Assembly: GCF_016595675.1 (NCBI RefSeq)
Contig: NZ_JAENJH010000001.1
Location: 1,239,137 to 1,303,136 of the forward strand
Length of the DNA: 64,000 nucleotides
DNA from: Prauserella cavernicola
GTDB lineage: Bacteria > Actinomycetota > Actinomycetes > Mycobacteriales > Pseudonocardiaceae
Direction of reading: 5' to 3'
The notes beneath the pieces are model-generated. The model ran no database searches and was not told where the DNA came from. It worked only from the letters and a program-made list of their open reading frames with translations. Both the position numbers and the translations under genes were made by a program. Within the stretch, counting starts at the first letter, position 1. The number at the start of each line of letters is the position of its first letter. Below, in pieces: positions 16,864 through 27,500 of this stretch.

Positions 16864-18053
16864 GCACGAGAAGGACACCCGCGTCCCGGCTGCTCGGCCG
16901 CGACGTGGTCCGCCTCGGGATGGCCGGGCTGCGCGCGCGGCCGGCCCGCGCGATCCTGTCCGCGCTGGGCATCGCCATCGGCATCGCCGCGATGATCGCG
17001 GTCGTGGGGATCTCGTCGTCGAGCCAGGCACGGTTGAACGACGAGCTCGCGCGACTCGGCACCAACCTGCTCACCGCGACCGCGGGCAAGGACCTGCTCG
17101 GCAAGGACACGAAGCTGCCCGAGGACGCCGTGGCCAAGGTGGGCATGGTGGACGGCGTCGAGTCGGCCAGCAGCACCGCCGCGCTGCCAGAGCCGGTCTA
17201 CCGCAGCCCACTGTCCGATCCGGACGCGACGGGCGGCATCACGGCCACGGCGGCCGACACCGCACTGCTCGACGTGGTGTCGGGCACGCTGCGTGCCGGG
17301 AACTGGCTCAACGAGGCCACCTCGACGTATCCGGCCGTCGTTCTCGGACAGACCGCGGCCGAACGCCTCGGCGTCGCCTCACCCGGCACGCAGGTGTGGC
17401 TCGGCGGCCGGTTCTTCACCGTCGTGGGGATCCTCGACCCCGTCACGCTCGCGCCCGAGCTGGACAGCACCGCACTGCTCGGCGAAGACGTCGCGAAGGA
17501 ACTGTTCGGTTTCGACGGCAGTCCGACGACCGTCTACGAGCGCTCGGCCGACGAGGCGGTGGGCAGCGTCCGTGAGCTGCTCGGTCCGACGATCTCGCCG
17601 GAGAGTCCCGAACAGGTCGAGGTCTCGCGGCCCTCCGACGCGCTCGCCGCGAGGAACGCGGCCAACGACGCCTTCACCGGTCTGCTGGTCGGACTCGGCT
17701 CGGTGGCCCTGCTCGTGGGCGGGATCGGGGTGGCGAACACGATGATCATCGCCGTGCTCGAACGCCGGCGCGAGGTCGGACTGCGCCGAGCGCTGGGCGG
17801 CACCCGCAAGCACATCCTCCTGCAGTTCCTCGCGGAGGCGTTGCTGCTCTCGGCGCTCGGCGGCGTGGTGGGCTGCGGTATCGGCGCGGCCGTGACGGGC
17901 GCGCTGGCGTTCGGCAACGACTGGCCGTTCACGATGCCCGCGGTGGCGCCCGCGGCCGGGCTCGCGGCGACCCTGCTCATCGGCGCGGTAGCGGGCTTCT
18001 ACCCCGCCGTGCGGGCGGCGAGGACCCCACCGACGGCCGCGCTGAACTCGTGA
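16860..18053 (+). CDS. MacB-like ABC transporter permease
   Basis: 397 residues from the GTG that overlaps the ATPase stop. The topology is that of MacB: helix 1 at about 21-45 ([20 protein letters not shown]), a large extracytoplasmic MacB_PCD domain (about 45-270), then three helices in the C-terminal FtsX domain ([40 protein letters not shown], and the last ending in [16 protein letters not shown]). The [15 protein letters not shown] coupling segment contacts the ATPase. With the adaptor and lipoprotein it forms a complete export system, presumably induced by the divergent two-component pair. The cargo is unknown. Confidence 0.94.
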   Translation: MSTRRTPASRLLGRDVVRLGMAGLRARPARAILSALGIAIGIAAMIAVVGISSSSQARLNDELARLGTNLLTATAGKDLLGKDTKLPEDAVAKVGMVDGVESASSTAALPEPVYRSPLSDPDATGGITATAADTALLDVVSGTLRAGNWLNEATSTYPAVVLGQTAAERLGVASPGTQVWLGGRFFTVVGILDPVTLAPELDSTALLGEDVAKELFGFDGSPTTVYERSADEAVGSVRELLGPTISPESPEQVEVSRPSDALAARNAANDAFTGLLVGLGSVALLVGGIGVANTMIIAVLERRREVGLRRALGGTRKHILLQFLAEALLLSALGGVVGCGIGAAVTGALAFGNDWPFTMPAVAPAAGLAATLLIGAVAGFYPAVRAARTPPTAALNS

Positions 18054-18187
18054 GCCGCACCGGCACGGGTGACCTGGTTGGCGTCGTGGGTCCGGTGAGG
18101 GGAACACTGACCCCGAACCAGGCCTCGTGCGCCGCGGCCAGAGCCCGCGCCGGGGGCACAGCGACTGTTGTAGCAATGGAGATACAC

Positions 18188-19303
18188 GTGCGGGTTCTGT
18201 TCAGCGCCCTGCCCCTCCACGGGCACCTGCTCCCCCTGTTACCGCTCGCGCGGGCGGCCCACGCCGCCGGCGCGAGCGTGACCGTGGCGACGCACGAGGG
18301 GTTCGCGCCCGTCGTCGGCGACCTGCCGTTCACCCCGTGCGGGCCGTCCTTCGAGGAGATCGGCATCGAGTACGCGCGCCGGCACGACGGCGCGACGCCG
18401 AGAGACCTCGCCGAGGTCGGCGCGATCGTCGACATGTTCGTCGACACCCGGATCGACCTGACCTACGAGCGGGCGCTGGCCGTGGCCAGGCAGCACCGGC
18501 CCGATGTCGTCGTCGGCGACACGGTCGACTTCGTCGCTCCGCTGGTCGCGGCCGCGCTCGGGGTTCCGTGGGTGCCGTTCAGCGTCACCACGGCGCTGCC
18601 GCCGGACCTCGAGGACGCGTTCACCGGCGCACTGCGGCGCCGCCTGCGCCGGCTCGACCTGCCGCCCATCACCCGCACGGCGCTGGTCGACGTCTGGCCG
18701 TCGTGGCTGCAGGCCGCGGGCTTCGTCGCGCCAGCCGACTCGCTCGCGATCCGGCCCAAGGCACACCACGGCGACGCGGAGTTCGCGCCGAGCTTCCCCG
18801 GGCGCGAACAGCTGCCCACGGTGGTGCTCTCGCTCGGGACCGTGGTCACCGACCAGTCGCTGCTGAAGGCGGCGCTGCACGACGTGCTGAGACTGGACGT
18901 GAACGTGGTCGTGACCACCGGGGCGGGCGCGGATCCGACCACGTTGGACGCTCCGGCGGACCGCGTGCACGCGACCGGGTTCGTGCCGATGGACCGCCTG
19001 CTGCGCGACGCCGCGGTCCTGGTGGGCGCGAGCGGAGCGGGCACCACGCTCGGAGCGCTCTCGCGCGGCGTGCCGATGGTGCTCATGCCGATGGTGGCCG
19101 AGCAGCACGTCATCGCCGAGCAGGTGACGTCCTTCGGGGCGGCGACCCTCTGCGCCGTCCCGGACGAGGTGGCGGCCAACGTCAGTCTCGTCCTCGAGGA
19201 CGAGACCTTCCGCGACTCCGCCCTCACCGCGGCGGACCGGCTCGAGGAGCTCGACGACCCCGACGCCGTCTGGTCGCGCCTGCTCGACCTGCTCCCGAGC
19301 TAG
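18188..19303 (+). CDS. UGT/EryCIII-type glycosyltransferase (GT1 family)
   Basis: About 371 residues. The N-terminal LFSALPLHGHLLPLLPLARA is the acceptor-binding start of macrolide-type glycosyltransferases. The C-terminal donor-site region reads RVHATGFVPMDRLLRDAAVL, then GASGAGTTLGALSRGVPMVL and MPMVAEQ, the usual nucleotide-sugar motif. I place the start at the GTG at 18188, which has GGAG six bases upstream; an ATG at 18176 (MEIHVRV) is the alternative. No polyketide or other natural-product genes are adjacent, so the acceptor (antibiotic inactivation or a lipid) is open. It converges on the AraC-type gene. Confidence 0.88.
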   Translation: MRVLFSALPLHGHLLPLLPLARAAHAAGASVTVATHEGFAPVVGDLPFTPCGPSFEEIGIEYARRHDGATPRDLAEVGAIVDMFVDTRIDLTYERALAVARQHRPDVVVGDTVDFVAPLVAAALGVPWVPFSVTTALPPDLEDAFTGALRRRLRRLDLPPITRTALVDVWPSWLQAAGFVAPADSLAIRPKAHHGDAEFAPSFPGREQLPTVVLSLGTVVTDQSLLKAALHDVLRLDVNVVVTTGAGADPTTLDAPADRVHATGFVPMDRLLRDAAVLVGASGAGTTLGALSRGVPMVLMPMVAEQHVIAEQVTSFGAATLCAVPDEVAANVSLVLEDETFRDSALTAADRLEELDDPDAVWSRLLDLLPS

Positions 19304-19313
19304 ACCCGCGGCG

Positions 19314-20249
19314 TCACACCCGGAACGTTCGACGGTAGGCGTCCGGCGGCACGCCGACTGTGCGGTGAAAGTGGCGGCGCAGTGTCGCCGCGCTGCCCAT
19401 GCCCGCGGCCTCGGCGATGGTGTCGACGCTGTCGTTGGTGGTCTCCAGCAACTCCTGCGCGCGACGGACCCGCTGGATCAGCAGCCACTGCAGTGGCGTG
19501 GTTCCGGTGACAGCGCGGAAGTGCCGAGTCAGCTGACGCGAGCTCATGTTCGCCCTGTCCGCCAGTTGCTCGACGGTGAGCGGCTGGTCCAACCGCCGCG
19601 TCAACCAGGGCAACAACTCCGCGAGCGGATGACCGTCCCGTTCGGGAACCGGTGTGGTGACGAACTGGGCCTGGCCACCGGCTCGGTGGGGCGGCACGAC
19701 CAGTCTGCGGGCGACCACGTTGGCGACCGCCGAGCCGTGGTCGCGGCGCACCAGGTGCAGGCACAGGTCGAGCGCCGCGGCCTTGCCCGCCGAGGTGAGC
19801 ACGCTGCCGTTGTCGACGTAGAGCACGTCCGGGTCGACCCGCACCCGCGGGTAGCGCGCCGCCAACTCCTCCGTGTGGGCCCAGTGAGTGGTCGCGCCCA
19901 GTCCGTCCAACAGACCAGCGGCGGCCAGCACGAACGCACCCGTGCACAGGGAGACCACCCGCGCGCCCGATTCGTGCGCCGCGCGAACAGCCTCGACCAG
20001 CTCGGCGGGCGGATCCTCGTCGACATCGGCCAGGGCCGGGACGATCACCGTGCCAGCCTGGGTGAGTCCGTCGAGGCCGCGGTCGGGCTCCACCAGGAAC
20101 CGCCCGAACTGGATGCCGCGGGCGCCGCACACACTCACGTCGTACCAGGGGCCGGGTAGCGCCGCGGGCGGCGAACCGAAGATCTCGTAGGCCAGGGACA
20201 GCTCGAAGTGCAGCATCCCGTCGGTCGCGGCGACCGCCACGGTGTTCAT
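19314..20249 (-). CDS. GlxA-type regulator: DJ-1/PfpI domain plus AraC HTH
   Basis: 311 residues. Residues about 1-165 form a DJ-1/PfpI (GATase1-like) sensor with the nucleophile-elbow Cys in VVSLCTGAFVLAAAGLLDG. A second part, about 205-311, is an AraC/XylS double HTH: MSSRQLTRHFRAVTGTTPLQ and AEAAGMGSAATLRRHFHRTV. Such regulators usually activate catabolic or detoxification genes. The gene starts 101 bases from the divergent saccharopine-dehydrogenase-like gene, the probable target. Confidence 0.92.
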   Translation of the reverse strand: MNTVAVAATDGMLHFELSLAYEIFGSPPAALPGPWYDVSVCGARGIQFGRFLVEPDRGLDGLTQAGTVIVPALADVDEDPPAELVEAVRAAHESGARVVSLCTGAFVLAAAGLLDGLGATTHWAHTEELAARYPRVRVDPDVLYVDNGSVLTSAGKAAALDLCLHLVRRDHGSAVANVVARRLVVPPHRAGGQAQFVTTPVPERDGHPLAELLPWLTRRLDQPLTVEQLADRANMSSRQLTRHFRAVTGTTPLQWLLIQRVRRAQELLETTNDSVDTIAEAAGMGSAATLRRHFHRTVGVPPDAYRRTFRV

Positions 20250-20350
20250 GTCGGAAAGTGTACGAGTCCTGTCGTTCCAGACACTGGCGACGGCGTGCCT
20301 GCGGGGAAAGGATCTTCCTCGTGAATCACGTCGAGCACACGGGAGCAGGC

Positions 20351-21409
20351 ATGGGAACGGACCGGATCGTGGCGGTGTTCGGCGCCTACGGGCACACCGG
20401 GCGGTTCATGGTGGCGGAACTGCGGGAGCGCGGGTACGTCCCGGTGCTACTGGGCCGCAGCGAGGAGAAGCTGCGGGCGATGAGCCAGGCCTGGCCGGGA
20501 CTCGAGGCACGCCGGGCCACGGTCGACGACCCGGTCTCGCTCGACCGCGCGCTCCGCGGCGCGGCCGCTGTGATCAACTGCGCCGGTCCCTTCGCCACGA
20601 CCGCCGCGCCGCTGGTGGAGGCCGCGGTGCGCGCCGGCATCCCCTACGTCGACGTGGCGGCCGAGATCGAGGCGAACGTCGACATGTTCGCCCACTTCGC
20701 GCAGCGCATCCGCGACGCGGGCACCGTGGTGGTCCCGGCGATGGCCTTCTACGGCGGTCTCGGCGACCTGCTGGTCACCACCGCGATGGGCGAGTGGACG
20801 GCGGCGGACGAAGCACATGTCGCCTACGGCCTGGACAGCTGGCACCCCACCGCGGGCACGGTCGAGTCGGGCGTGGTCTCCGGACAACGGCGGAACGGCC
20901 GCCGGGTCCGCTACACCGGCGGCCGGCTCGAGTACCACGACGACGCTCCGCCCGTCCTGGGGTGGAACTTCCCCGCTCCGCTCGGCACGCAGCGAGTTCT
21001 GGGAGAGTTCACGATGGCCGACGTCGTGACCGTTCCCAGTCATCTGGCCATCCCCGAGGTGCGCACCTACATGACGGCCACGGCGGCCACGGACCTGTCG
21101 GCTCCGGATGCCCCGGCACCGAGAGCCGTCGACGAGCGCGGCCGCTCCGCGCAGACCTTCGTCGTCGACGTCCTGGTCCGCTCAGGCGAGACGCGACGCC
21201 GCATCTCCGCCACCGGCCAGGACATCTACGCCATCAGCGCGCCACTCGCCGTGGAGGCCGTCGACCGCATCCTCACCGGCCGGACCAGCACCACCGGTGT
21301 CGTGTCCGCGGGCGCGGTCTTCGACGCCCCGGACTTCCTCCGCGCGCTGTCCGGGCACCTGTCGGTGCACACCGAGTTCGGCCCCGGCGAGCTCAGTCCA
21401 CGTTGTTGA
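20351..21409 (+). CDS. Saccharopine dehydrogenase-like NAD(P)-binding protein
   Basis: 352 residues. RIVAVFGAYGHTGRFMVAEL is the N-terminal Rossmann fold, followed by AAAVINCAGPFATTAAPLVE and IPYVDVAAE, the hallmark of saccharopine-dehydrogenase-like/trans-acting enoyl-reductase proteins. These reduce or oxidise unknown substrates and are not the lysine-pathway enzyme itself. I chose the ATG at 20351 with GGAG five bases upstream; a GTG at 20321 with AAGGA is an equally possible start adding 10 residues. The last 17 bases overlap the convergent methyltransferase gene. Confidence 0.85.
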   Translation: MGTDRIVAVFGAYGHTGRFMVAELRERGYVPVLLGRSEEKLRAMSQAWPGLEARRATVDDPVSLDRALRGAAAVINCAGPFATTAAPLVEAAVRAGIPYVDVAAEIEANVDMFAHFAQRIRDAGTVVVPAMAFYGGLGDLLVTTAMGEWTAADEAHVAYGLDSWHPTAGTVESGVVSGQRRNGRRVRYTGGRLEYHDDAPPVLGWNFPAPLGTQRVLGEFTMADVVTVPSHLAIPEVRTYMTATAATDLSAPDAPAPRAVDERGRSAQTFVVDVLVRSGETRRRISATGQDIYAISAPLAVEAVDRILTGRTSTTGVVSAGAVFDAPDFLRALSGHLSVHTEFGPGELSPRC

Positions 21410-22067
21410 GCACCAGGTCGTGGTCCCCGGCCCGACTCACGCGATGCGCCCGGATCACGGCGTCGACGCCGGAACCGGCCGCGGCCCTCGGCCGTTCCTC
21501 GGCCACGACGAACTCCCAGTGCCCTGGATCGAGCGCGGCGACCGCCTCATCCACGGAGACCTGCCTCTGACCGGCCGCTGGGGTCGGGTCTCCCGTGGCC
21601 GGATCCACCGGGCGGTGCCCGACCAGGAGCAGGGTCCCGCCCGGCGCGACTCCCGAAGCCATCCGCCGCACCAGCTCCCCCACCGGGCCCGCCACGTGCA
21701 CGTACAGGCAGACCACGAGGTCGTAGTGCTCGGCGGGCGGGGTCCAGGTCCCGAGATCGGCCTCGACCCACTCGACGCGCTCGACGAGTTCGGCGCCCGC
21801 CGCCTCGGCCGTGGCGGCGCCGTGCTCCAGCGCCGCTGCGGAGAAGTCGACCGCCGTGACCCGCCACCCGTGCGCGGCCAGCCAGAGGGTGTCGGTGCCG
21901 TGCCCGCATCCCGCGTCGAGCGCCCGGCCGGGCGGCAGGTCCGCGGCCTCGCCGGTCAGCTGCGCGTTGGGCGGCCTGCGCGCGACGGTCTCACCTCGTT
22001 CGCGCAGGGTCGTCGACCAGAGCCGTTCCCAGAACTCCTGTCGTACGCCGGTGTGGCCATCGCGCAC
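21393..22067 (-). CDS. Class I SAM-dependent methyltransferase
   Basis: 224 residues from a GTG preceded by GGAGG. Motif I is RALDAGCGHGTDTLWLAAHG; the acidic residue ending strand 2 is in VTAVDFSAAAL. Motif II/III region: EWVEADLGTW and HYDLVVCLYVHV. It resembles the TehB/thiopurine-like or generic Methyltransf_25 groups and acts on a small molecule. The gene is convergent with the reductase gene (17-base overlap) and lies 15 bases upstream of the end of the transporter gene, so it may have its own promoter. Confidence 0.88.
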   Translation of the reverse strand: MRDGHTGVRQEFWERLWSTTLRERGETVARRPPNAQLTGEAADLPPGRALDAGCGHGTDTLWLAAHGWRVTAVDFSAAALEHGAATAEAAGAELVERVEWVEADLGTWTPPAEHYDLVVCLYVHVAGPVGELVRRMASGVAPGGTLLLVGHRPVDPATGDPTPAAGQRQVSVDEAVAALDPGHWEFVVAEERPRAAAGSGVDAVIRAHRVSRAGDHDLVLNNVD

Positions 22068-22082
22068 TCACCTCCGCGTCGA

Positions 22083-23534
22083 TCATCCCCCGAATCCGGC
22101 AGGGATGACGGGAGGGTGATAGTCGAACGTCGGCGCGAGCAGGGTGAGCAGCCCGAGCACCACCGGGAACAGCACCACGAGGTACAGGAACGTGAAGCCG
22201 ACGATGTCGCGGGCCTTGAGGGTGAGCACCCCGAGCAGCGGCAGCATCCAGAACGGGTTGATCAGGTTGGGCAAGGCCTCGGAGGCGTTGTAGATCTGCA
22301 CCGTCCAGCCGAGGTTCACGCCCTGGTCGGAGGCGGCCTGCATGACGTAGGGCGCCTCGATGATCCACTTGCCTCCGCCCGACGGGATGAGGAAGCCGAG
22401 CACGATGGAGTAACCGCCGATCAGCAGCGGGAACGCCCACGGCGAGCTGACGCTGGTGAACGCCGTGGCGAGGTAGTGCGAGATCGTGTGGCCGTCGCCG
22501 TTGGCCGCCTTGGTCATGATGGCCGCGATGCCGGCGTAGAACGGAAACTGGATGAGCACGCCGCCGGTGGCGGGCACGGCCTTGCCGACCGCGGCGATGA
22601 ACCGCCGGGGCCGCCAGTGCAGCAGCAGGCCGAGCGCGAGGAACAGCAGGTTGTAGGTGTTCAGGCCGGAGATCGCGACGATCGGGTCCTGCGCGGCGAA
22701 CTGCTGCGTGGCCCAGCCGCCCACCAGCGCGACGATCACGACCGTCAGCAGCGGGCTGTACTCCAGCCACTCGCCGGGACGCGTGCGGGGCGTGTCGTCC
22801 TCGACCGGGTCTCTCGGGTCGATGCCGAGGTCCTCGGCCGTCTTCACGGCTTTGCCGCGCGGGGCGGAGAAGAACGCGACGAGCACGCAGACGACGACGA
22901 TGACCGCCGCGAGCAGCAGCGACTGCCAGGTGAAGATGGTCTCGCGGAACGGGATGACGCCGGTGATCGGCATGAGCGAGCTCGGAATGCTCTCGGGGTT
23001 GGCCTGCAGCTGCGCCGCCGATGAGCTCAGTCCGAGCGCCCAGCTGCCGCCGAGGCCGAGGTAGGCCGCCGCCGACGCCGCCCGGTAGTCCATCCGCAGC
23101 GACTCGCGCTCGGCGAGCCGCCGCACCAGCAGCGCGCTGAAGATGAGGCTGAAGCCCCAGTTCAGCAGCGCGGAGAGCAGGCTCACCGCGGCGACCATGG
23201 CGATGGCGCCGCGCGGTGTCGACGGCAGCTGCGCGAAGCGGACGATGACGCGCCTGATCGGTTTCGCCGTGGCCACCACGTAGCCGCCGATGGCGACCAT
23301 CGCCATCTGCATCGTGAACGGGATGAGGTCCCAGAAGCCCTCGCCGAAGACCTCGCTCACCTCGGCCGGCGAGGACCCGATGCCCATCGCCGCGACCGCG
23401 ACGACGAGCACGACCACCATCGCGAAGACGAGCGTGTTGGGAAACCATCGTTCGGACCAGGCGGCGCTGCGCGTGGCCAGCCTGGCCAGCAGACCGGACT
23501 CGGTGTCCACGGAGGACATGTCACTCTTGGTCAT
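22083..23534 (-). CDS. AtoE-type short-chain fatty acid transporter
   Basis: 483 residues with about 12 hydrophobic segments; the family is the AtoE/TIGR00366 short-chain fatty acid transporters. Telling segments are NTLVFAMVVVLVVAVAAMGI, MVAIGGYVVATAKP, LLNWGFSLIFSALLVRRLAE, FLIPSGGGKWIIEAPYVMQA and NASEALPNLINPFWMLPLLG. The start at 23534 (MTKSDMSSVDTESG) follows GGGAGA; the open frame upstream is not coding. It is the last gene of the operon with the cyclodeaminase-like and molybdopterin genes and probably imports the carboxylic acid used by that pathway. Confidence 0.9.
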   Translation of the reverse strand: MTKSDMSSVDTESGLLARLATRSAAWSERWFPNTLVFAMVVVLVVAVAAMGIGSSPAEVSEVFGEGFWDLIPFTMQMAMVAIGGYVVATAKPIRRVIVRFAQLPSTPRGAIAMVAAVSLLSALLNWGFSLIFSALLVRRLAERESLRMDYRAASAAAYLGLGGSWALGLSSSAAQLQANPESIPSSLMPITGVIPFRETIFTWQSLLLAAVIVVVCVLVAFFSAPRGKAVKTAEDLGIDPRDPVEDDTPRTRPGEWLEYSPLLTVVIVALVGGWATQQFAAQDPIVAISGLNTYNLLFLALGLLLHWRPRRFIAAVGKAVPATGGVLIQFPFYAGIAAIMTKAANGDGHTISHYLATAFTSVSSPWAFPLLIGGYSIVLGFLIPSGGGKWIIEAPYVMQAASDQGVNLGWTVQIYNASEALPNLINPFWMLPLLGVLTLKARDIVGFTFLYLVVLFPVVLGLLTLLAPTFDYHPPVIPAGFGG

Positions 23535-23548
23535 CGTCGCTCTCCCGG

Positions 23549-24478
23549 TCAGTGGTCGTGGCGGTAGGCGAGAGCCGCGGCGGTGAGATCCGCGAGCCCG
23601 CTGCCGACGGTCTTGAACACGGTGATCTCGTCGGCGTCGCGGCGTCCGGGAAGCTCGTCGCGGCACAGCTGGGCGAGGTCACCGGCGATCGCCGCGGGAT
23701 CCAGTACTCCGGCGGCGATCGGCTGGGTGAGGTCGCCCGACTCGTCGCACGCCACCGGTGTGTCGACGTAGACGGTGCCCCGGCGCACGCACTCGTCGTC
23801 GGACTCGCGCATGGTGCGGCGGAAACTGCCGATGAGGTCCAGGTGTGTGCCCGGCCGCAGCCACTCGCCCCGGATGATCGGCTCGGTGGCCAGCGTCGCG
23901 CACGTGATGACGTCGGCCCGCCGCGCCGCGGCGGCGAGGTCTGCCACCGGTTCGGCATGGTGGCCCTGCTCGCGCAGTTCGGCCGCGAACCGGGCCGCAC
24001 GGTCCGCGTCGCGGTCGTGGACGAGCACTGTGTCGAGCTCCAGCACGCTCGCGTACGCGGCGGGCACCAGCGAGCCGATGTGGCCGGTGCCCACCACGAG
24101 ATGCACCCTGCTGTCGGGCCGGGCGAGGTAGGAGGCGGCGAGCGCCGAGGTGGCGACCGTCCTGCGGCGGGTCAGCTCGTTGCCGTCGATCACGGCGAGG
24201 TGCTCGCCGGTGACCGCGCTGGCCAGTACGAACGCCGACGACAGCGCGGGCAGGCCCCGTTCGTTGTTGCCGGGGAACACGTTGACGAGCTTGACGCCGA
24301 GGAACTCGCCGTCGGTCCACGAGGGCATGAGCAGCAGGGTCGCGTCGGCGTCGGCGTTCACCACGTGGTGATGGCGGGGCGGTGTGGTGGCACCGCGCGC
24401 GAACCCGTCCCGCAGGGCGGGCACGAGCGTGGCGAAGGGCAGCGCGAGCGCGGTCTGCTCGGCGGACACGGTCTGCAT
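23549..24478 (-). CDS. Ornithine cyclodeaminase/mu-crystallin family protein
   Basis: 309 residues. The family fold is evident: LLMPSWTDGEFLGVKLVNVF (substrate-binding Lys in GVKLVN), GNELTRRRTVATSALAASYL, the NAD-binding VVGTGHIGSLVPAAY, and DLIGSFRRTMRESDDE. Members include ornithine cyclodeaminase, ketimine reductases and amino-acid dehydrogenases, so the reaction is an NAD(P)-linked step on an amino or imino acid. It lies between the molybdopterin oxidoreductase and the transporter genes (52- and 14-base spacers). A link to oxidation of an amino-acid-like or cyclic imine substrate is inference. Confidence 0.9.
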   Translation of the reverse strand: MQTVSAEQTALALPFATLVPALRDGFARGATTPPRHHHVVNADADATLLLMPSWTDGEFLGVKLVNVFPGNNERGLPALSSAFVLASAVTGEHLAVIDGNELTRRRTVATSALAASYLARPDSRVHLVVGTGHIGSLVPAAYASVLELDTVLVHDRDADRAARFAAELREQGHHAEPVADLAAAARRADVITCATLATEPIIRGEWLRPGTHLDLIGSFRRTMRESDDECVRRGTVYVDTPVACDESGDLTQPIAAGVLDPAAIAGDLAQLCRDELPGRRDADEITVFKTVGSGLADLTAAALAYRHDH

Positions 24479-24530
24479 CAGGCTCCGTTCAGGCAGTGGG
24501 TCGAGCGGGGTTCGGGCACGGTTCAGTGGG

Positions 24531-27500
24531 TCAGGCGTCGAGCGTCACGTCGGTGGTCGGCATCGACTGGCAGGTCAGGCATTGGTCGTCGGGCAGGTCG
24601 GCGGTGGTGACGAGATGGGCGACGGAGCCGCTGAGCACGGACACGGCGCAGCTCTCGCACTGGCCGAGGCGGCAGCCGCTGGGCAGCGCGATGCCCGCGC
24701 CGCGCGCGAGGTCGAGCAGCGTGCCGTCGGTCTTGCTCCAGCGCACGTCGCGATCGGAACGGGCGAAGCGCACCGTGACGGCGAGATCGTCGGGGATCTC
24801 GACCGGCCTGGCCTCGGAGTGGAACCGTTCGGCGAAGATGTCGAACCGGTGGACGCCGCGAGCTCGCAGGCCCTCGGCGAGCTCGTCCACCATCTGGCCG
24901 GGTCCGCAGAGGTAGAAGCGGGCGCGCCGCCGGATCAGCCCGGCGTCGACGTGCTCGGCGCGGACCCTCCCCCGGCGGACGTCACCGCGGTCACCGGACG
25001 CGGCTCTGCTGTGGTGGTCGACGACGGTGAGATTCCCGATCGCGGCCGCGAGCGACCTGATCCGGTCGGCGAAGACGTGCGAGGCCGCGTCCCGGCTCCC
25101 GTGGTGGAGCACGACTTCGGGCACGTCGCCGCCGGAGGACGCCAGTGTCTCCAGGTAGCCGAGGAACGGGGTGATCCCGATGCCGGCGGCCACCAGCACG
25201 ATCGGTCGCGAGTGGACGGTCGGGATGGCGAACAGCCCACCGGGTGCGGTCACCGCGACCGGGGTGCCCGGCCGCAGTCGTTCGTGCGCGGCCGTGGAGA
25301 ACCGGCCGCCGGGAACCCGGCGCACGGCGATGTCGTAGGTCTCGCGGCCCGCCTCGTGGGCGGGGCCGGTCAGTGAGTAGCTGCGCTCGACTCCGTCGAA
25401 GGCCACCGTGACGTGCTGGCCCGGCCGGTAGGCGGGCAGCGGGCCACCGTCGGCGGGCCGCAACGCGAGCGCGACGACCTCGGCGGTCACCGGGCGAGCC
25501 GAGGCGACGACGAAGTCCCGCGTGCCCCGCCACGCGCCGGTGTCCACCGGCCGCACGTCGCACGCCATCGAGCGCAGTGGGACCGAGCCGCTGATGGGGT
25601 CGTGGCTGTCGTCGTCGGCGAGCAGGTTGTAGTTGGCACCGCCGTCGCTCAACGGGTCGGAACCGGGCAGTGCGAGGTCGTCGGCCTCCTGCCACCAGCC
25701 GAACTCGGCCACCACCACGTCGGTGTGCAGCGTGTCGTCGACGCGGGCGCGCATGCGCACGGTCGCGTTGCGGGTGCTGATGTCCACCCAGTCGCCCTCG
25801 GCGATGCCGCGGTCGGCGGCCAGCCGCGCGCTGAGGTCGACCGTCGGCTCGGGCGAACGCTTGCGCAGCGAGGAGATGCCGCGGTGCTGGCTGTGGCAGA
25901 AGTACCCGTTCTTCGCACACGTCAGCGTCAGCGGGAAGCGCGGGTCCCACTCGCGCTCCGGGTGCAGGGGCACGGGTGAGTAGCCGTGCGCGGCGAGCCG
26001 CTCCGAGTAGAGCTCGACGCGCCGGGTGGGCGTCGCGAAACCGGTGACCGCGCCGTTGTCGTCGGTCTGGGCGTACTTGCGGTAGGTGGTGCGCAGCGGG
26101 ATCCGCGTGCCCTCCCGGTGTTCGCGCAGCGTCGCGACGTCGAGTCCGAGCGGGGCCAGCTGGTGGTTCCACGCCGCCTCGATGTCGCCGTCGAAGAACC
26201 GCTCCCCCAGCCCCAGTCGCCGCGCGAGCTCGAACACCACCTCGGTGTCCGAACGGGACTCGCCGATCGGCGGGATCATGCGTGGCCGGAGCTGGACACG
26301 TTCCTGTGCCTGCCGCGTGATCTCGAAGCCCGTCTTGACGGCCTCGCGCTCCCAGGGGCTGTTCACCGGCAGCACGATGTCGGCGAAGCGCGCCGTGGGG
26401 TTGCTGAACAGATCGAGGTGGACGGAGAACTCCAGGCCGCGCAACGCCTCCGCGGTGCGGACCGGATCGGGCTGGGACAGCAGCAGGTTGCCGCCGAAGG
26501 ACACGAGCGCCCGCACCCGGTACGGGTCACCGGTGAGCACGGAGCGGCACAACTCACGCGCCGACACCCAGCCCTGCGCGGGCGGGCCGAGCGGGAACCG
26601 TTGCACGCCAAGCGCTTTCGCGCGTTGCTCGGGCGCGAGCTGATCCGGGCTCGTCACGGCGTTGACGGGCAGCTTCGGCAGCACGACGTTGCCGCCGGGC
26701 GCGTCGTAGCTGCCCGTCAGCGCGTAGAGGTTCGCGATGGCCCGCTCGGTCTGGGTGGCGTTGTCGTGCTGGCCGACCCCGGACCACGTCGCGTAGGCGA
26801 CCGAGGACGCCTGGCCCAGGTCGTCGGCGAAGGCGCGCAGCACCCCGGTGCCGACGCCGGTGACGGCCACCGTCCGGTCCACGGGCCACGCCGCGCACGC
26901 CTCGGCGTAGCGCTCGAACGCGGGCACGCAGTCGAGCGGGCCGTGGCGGGTCGGCACGCGGTAGCGCCCGCGCAGCGCGAACCGCTCCGGCCGCACGGCC
27001 GCGGCCGCGGTGTCGTAGGGCACGGGCTCCTGGGCGTCTGCGTCCCACCCGACGTAGGCGACGGAGCCGGACAGACCGGGATCGAGGTCGCCGGCACGCA
27101 GGAACCGGCCGGAGTCGGTGCGCACGAGCAGCGGGCCGTTGCTCCAGGCGCGCACGAACTCGGCGTCGTAGGCGCCCGCGTCGAGCAGGAGCCCGCCGAG
27201 GCCCAGCGCGAGCGCGGCGTCGGTGCCCGGCCGCACCCGCAACCAGTGCCGGGCACTCAGCGCGCTGGTCGAGCGCCGGGGGTCGACCACGGCGAGTGGC
27301 GCGCCGCCCTCGGCCAGTGCCGCGGACTGCGCCAGCCACGACTTGGCGGGGTTGTGGCCCCAGAGCACGGCGAGGTCGGTGTTCGCGTAGTCCGGCGTCG
27401 GCAGGCCGGTGCCGAAGGTGAAGGCGTGCGCGACGTCCTTGTGCCAGTTGCAGATCTCGGTGGAGTAGACGGTGTTCGGGCTGCCGAAGAGCCGGATGAA